The position numbers and the translations under genes were made by a program. From assembly GCA_031276635.1 (NCBI GenBank), contig JAISMU010000089.1, forward strand, positions 1 through 43,335: 43,335 nt of DNA. Reading direction: 5' to 3'. Within the stretch, counting starts at the first letter, position 1, and each line of letters begins with the position of its first letter. Origin of the DNA: Deltaproteobacteria bacterium (GTDB lineage: Bacteria; Desulfobacterota; Desulfarculia; Adiutricales; Adiutricaceae). Below the pieces are notes generated by a model. That model saw nothing but the letters and a program-made list of their open reading frames with translations, ran no database searches and was not told where the DNA came from. This document shows, in pieces, positions 42,501 to 43,335 of this stretch.

Positions 42501-43335
42501 GTTCAGGAGGTGGATTTTGACTTGTAATATTCGGGTTGACGCCATAGAGACCTTGCCAGAGAAAATTTTGGCCGGTTACTGCGCCATCGTCAGTCCCGAA
42601 GGTATCCCCAATCTTTATGACAAGCTCTGGAGAGCCTTCTTGTTTCGGATGAGCCAGGCGGGGGACTTAGCTGACCGCTCTTACTATGGGGTGTGTTGCA
42701 ACCTTCAGGCCAATGGGCTTTTCGAGTATTGGTTGGCCGTGGAAGTCGACTATGGGGACAGGGTGCCCAGAGATCTGATTCCCTTCCATCTGGAGGGGGG
42801 AACCTATGGCTGTAGCGTGGAGAGCCCAGGGGTTAGCCTACCGACTATTTATAACTCCTTGGTCAATAACTGGACCGCCCCGGCGGATTACACTATGGAC
42901 TGGAAAATGCCATTATTTGAGATTTTCAGCCCAGATCTGGGGCGGCGGGGACCGGTAAAGATTTGCCTGCCACTTCAGTTTTCAGTGCTCAACTATAAAG
43001 ATTATTTGTCTGTGTATTTAGGGGCTTGAGATATATAGTGGCGACGCGCGCGTGAAATTTACTAACGATCAAATGATAATATTTTTAATTTGTAGGCAAG
43101 AGAAAACCAACTATCGTCAAGCTTAGAGCGGGTTGAGCTGGATCTTAGCAATTTTACGGCTAGGCTCTAAGGGACATCGAACGAATAATTTTATTCAAGC
43201 GGGCGCGCTCGTCCAAAGCCAAGCTTTGCGCTCAAATCGGGCAGAGGTGGCGAGCGTGCCCTCAGGACGGGTCGCGTCAAGCTCAGGACTTAGACTTTAT
43301 AGCCTCCAGACTTGCTGGAAATCGGCTCTTGCTAT

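Overview
The first 28 kb of this window is conserved chromosomal core and the last 15 kb is a gene-poor accessory region full of transposon relics. The gene order, the zinc-ribbon versions of S4, S14, L24, L36 and adenylate kinase, and the moderately GC-rich genes separated by very AT-rich gaps fit a bacterium of the Desulfobacterota (deltaproteobacterial) type. I infer this from protein character and context only, so the assignment is weak. The many decayed elements suggest a genome losing genes or under relaxed selection, perhaps in a host-associated lineage, but nothing here proves that.

Region 1 (1-7.2 kb, minus strand) is the cell-shape cluster mreB-mreC-mreD-mrdA(PBP2)-rodA. It has been rearranged by a tandem duplication. 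Between mreD and mrdA lie a second, divergent mreB-like gene with its own copy of the mreB promoter region, and a frameshifted copy of the 3' end of mreD. The paralogue has lost key nucleotide-hydrolysis residues, and a 110-bp MITE has inserted against its start codon.

Region 2 (7.2-26.8 kb, minus strand) is one long run of translation genes: rpsL-rpsG-fusA-tuf, then the S10, spc and alpha clusters through rplQ, with ATGA overlaps at many junctions. Local oddities are a partial tandem duplication of rpmD, loss of map and infA between adk and rpmJ, a long acidic tail on L17, a terminator-like structure between tuf and rpsJ, and a near-consensus promoter between secY and adk. rpoB/rpoC are not next to rpsL; tilS is there instead.

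Region 3 (28-43.3 kb) holds scattered intact genes: an Smr-domain protein, a CorA-type transporter, an Mrp-type ATPase, a large membrane protein with a repeat-rich tail, a UbiB-family kinase-like protein, rubrerythrin and a GyrI-like domain protein. Between them are relics: two IS630-type transposase fragments, two broken IscB (RRXRR/HNH, Cas9-ancestor family) genes each preceded by a conserved HEARO/omega-RNA-like non-coding segment, a third orphan right end of that element, a PD-(D/E)XK-type pseudogene, and further copies of the 110-bp MITE. Copies of the MITE carry 7-bp target duplications, and one insertion into the IscB-associated RNA region has a matching empty site elsewhere in the window. 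Three observations deserve most attention: the IscB/omega-RNA relic family, the MITE family, and the degenerate in-operon MreB paralogue.
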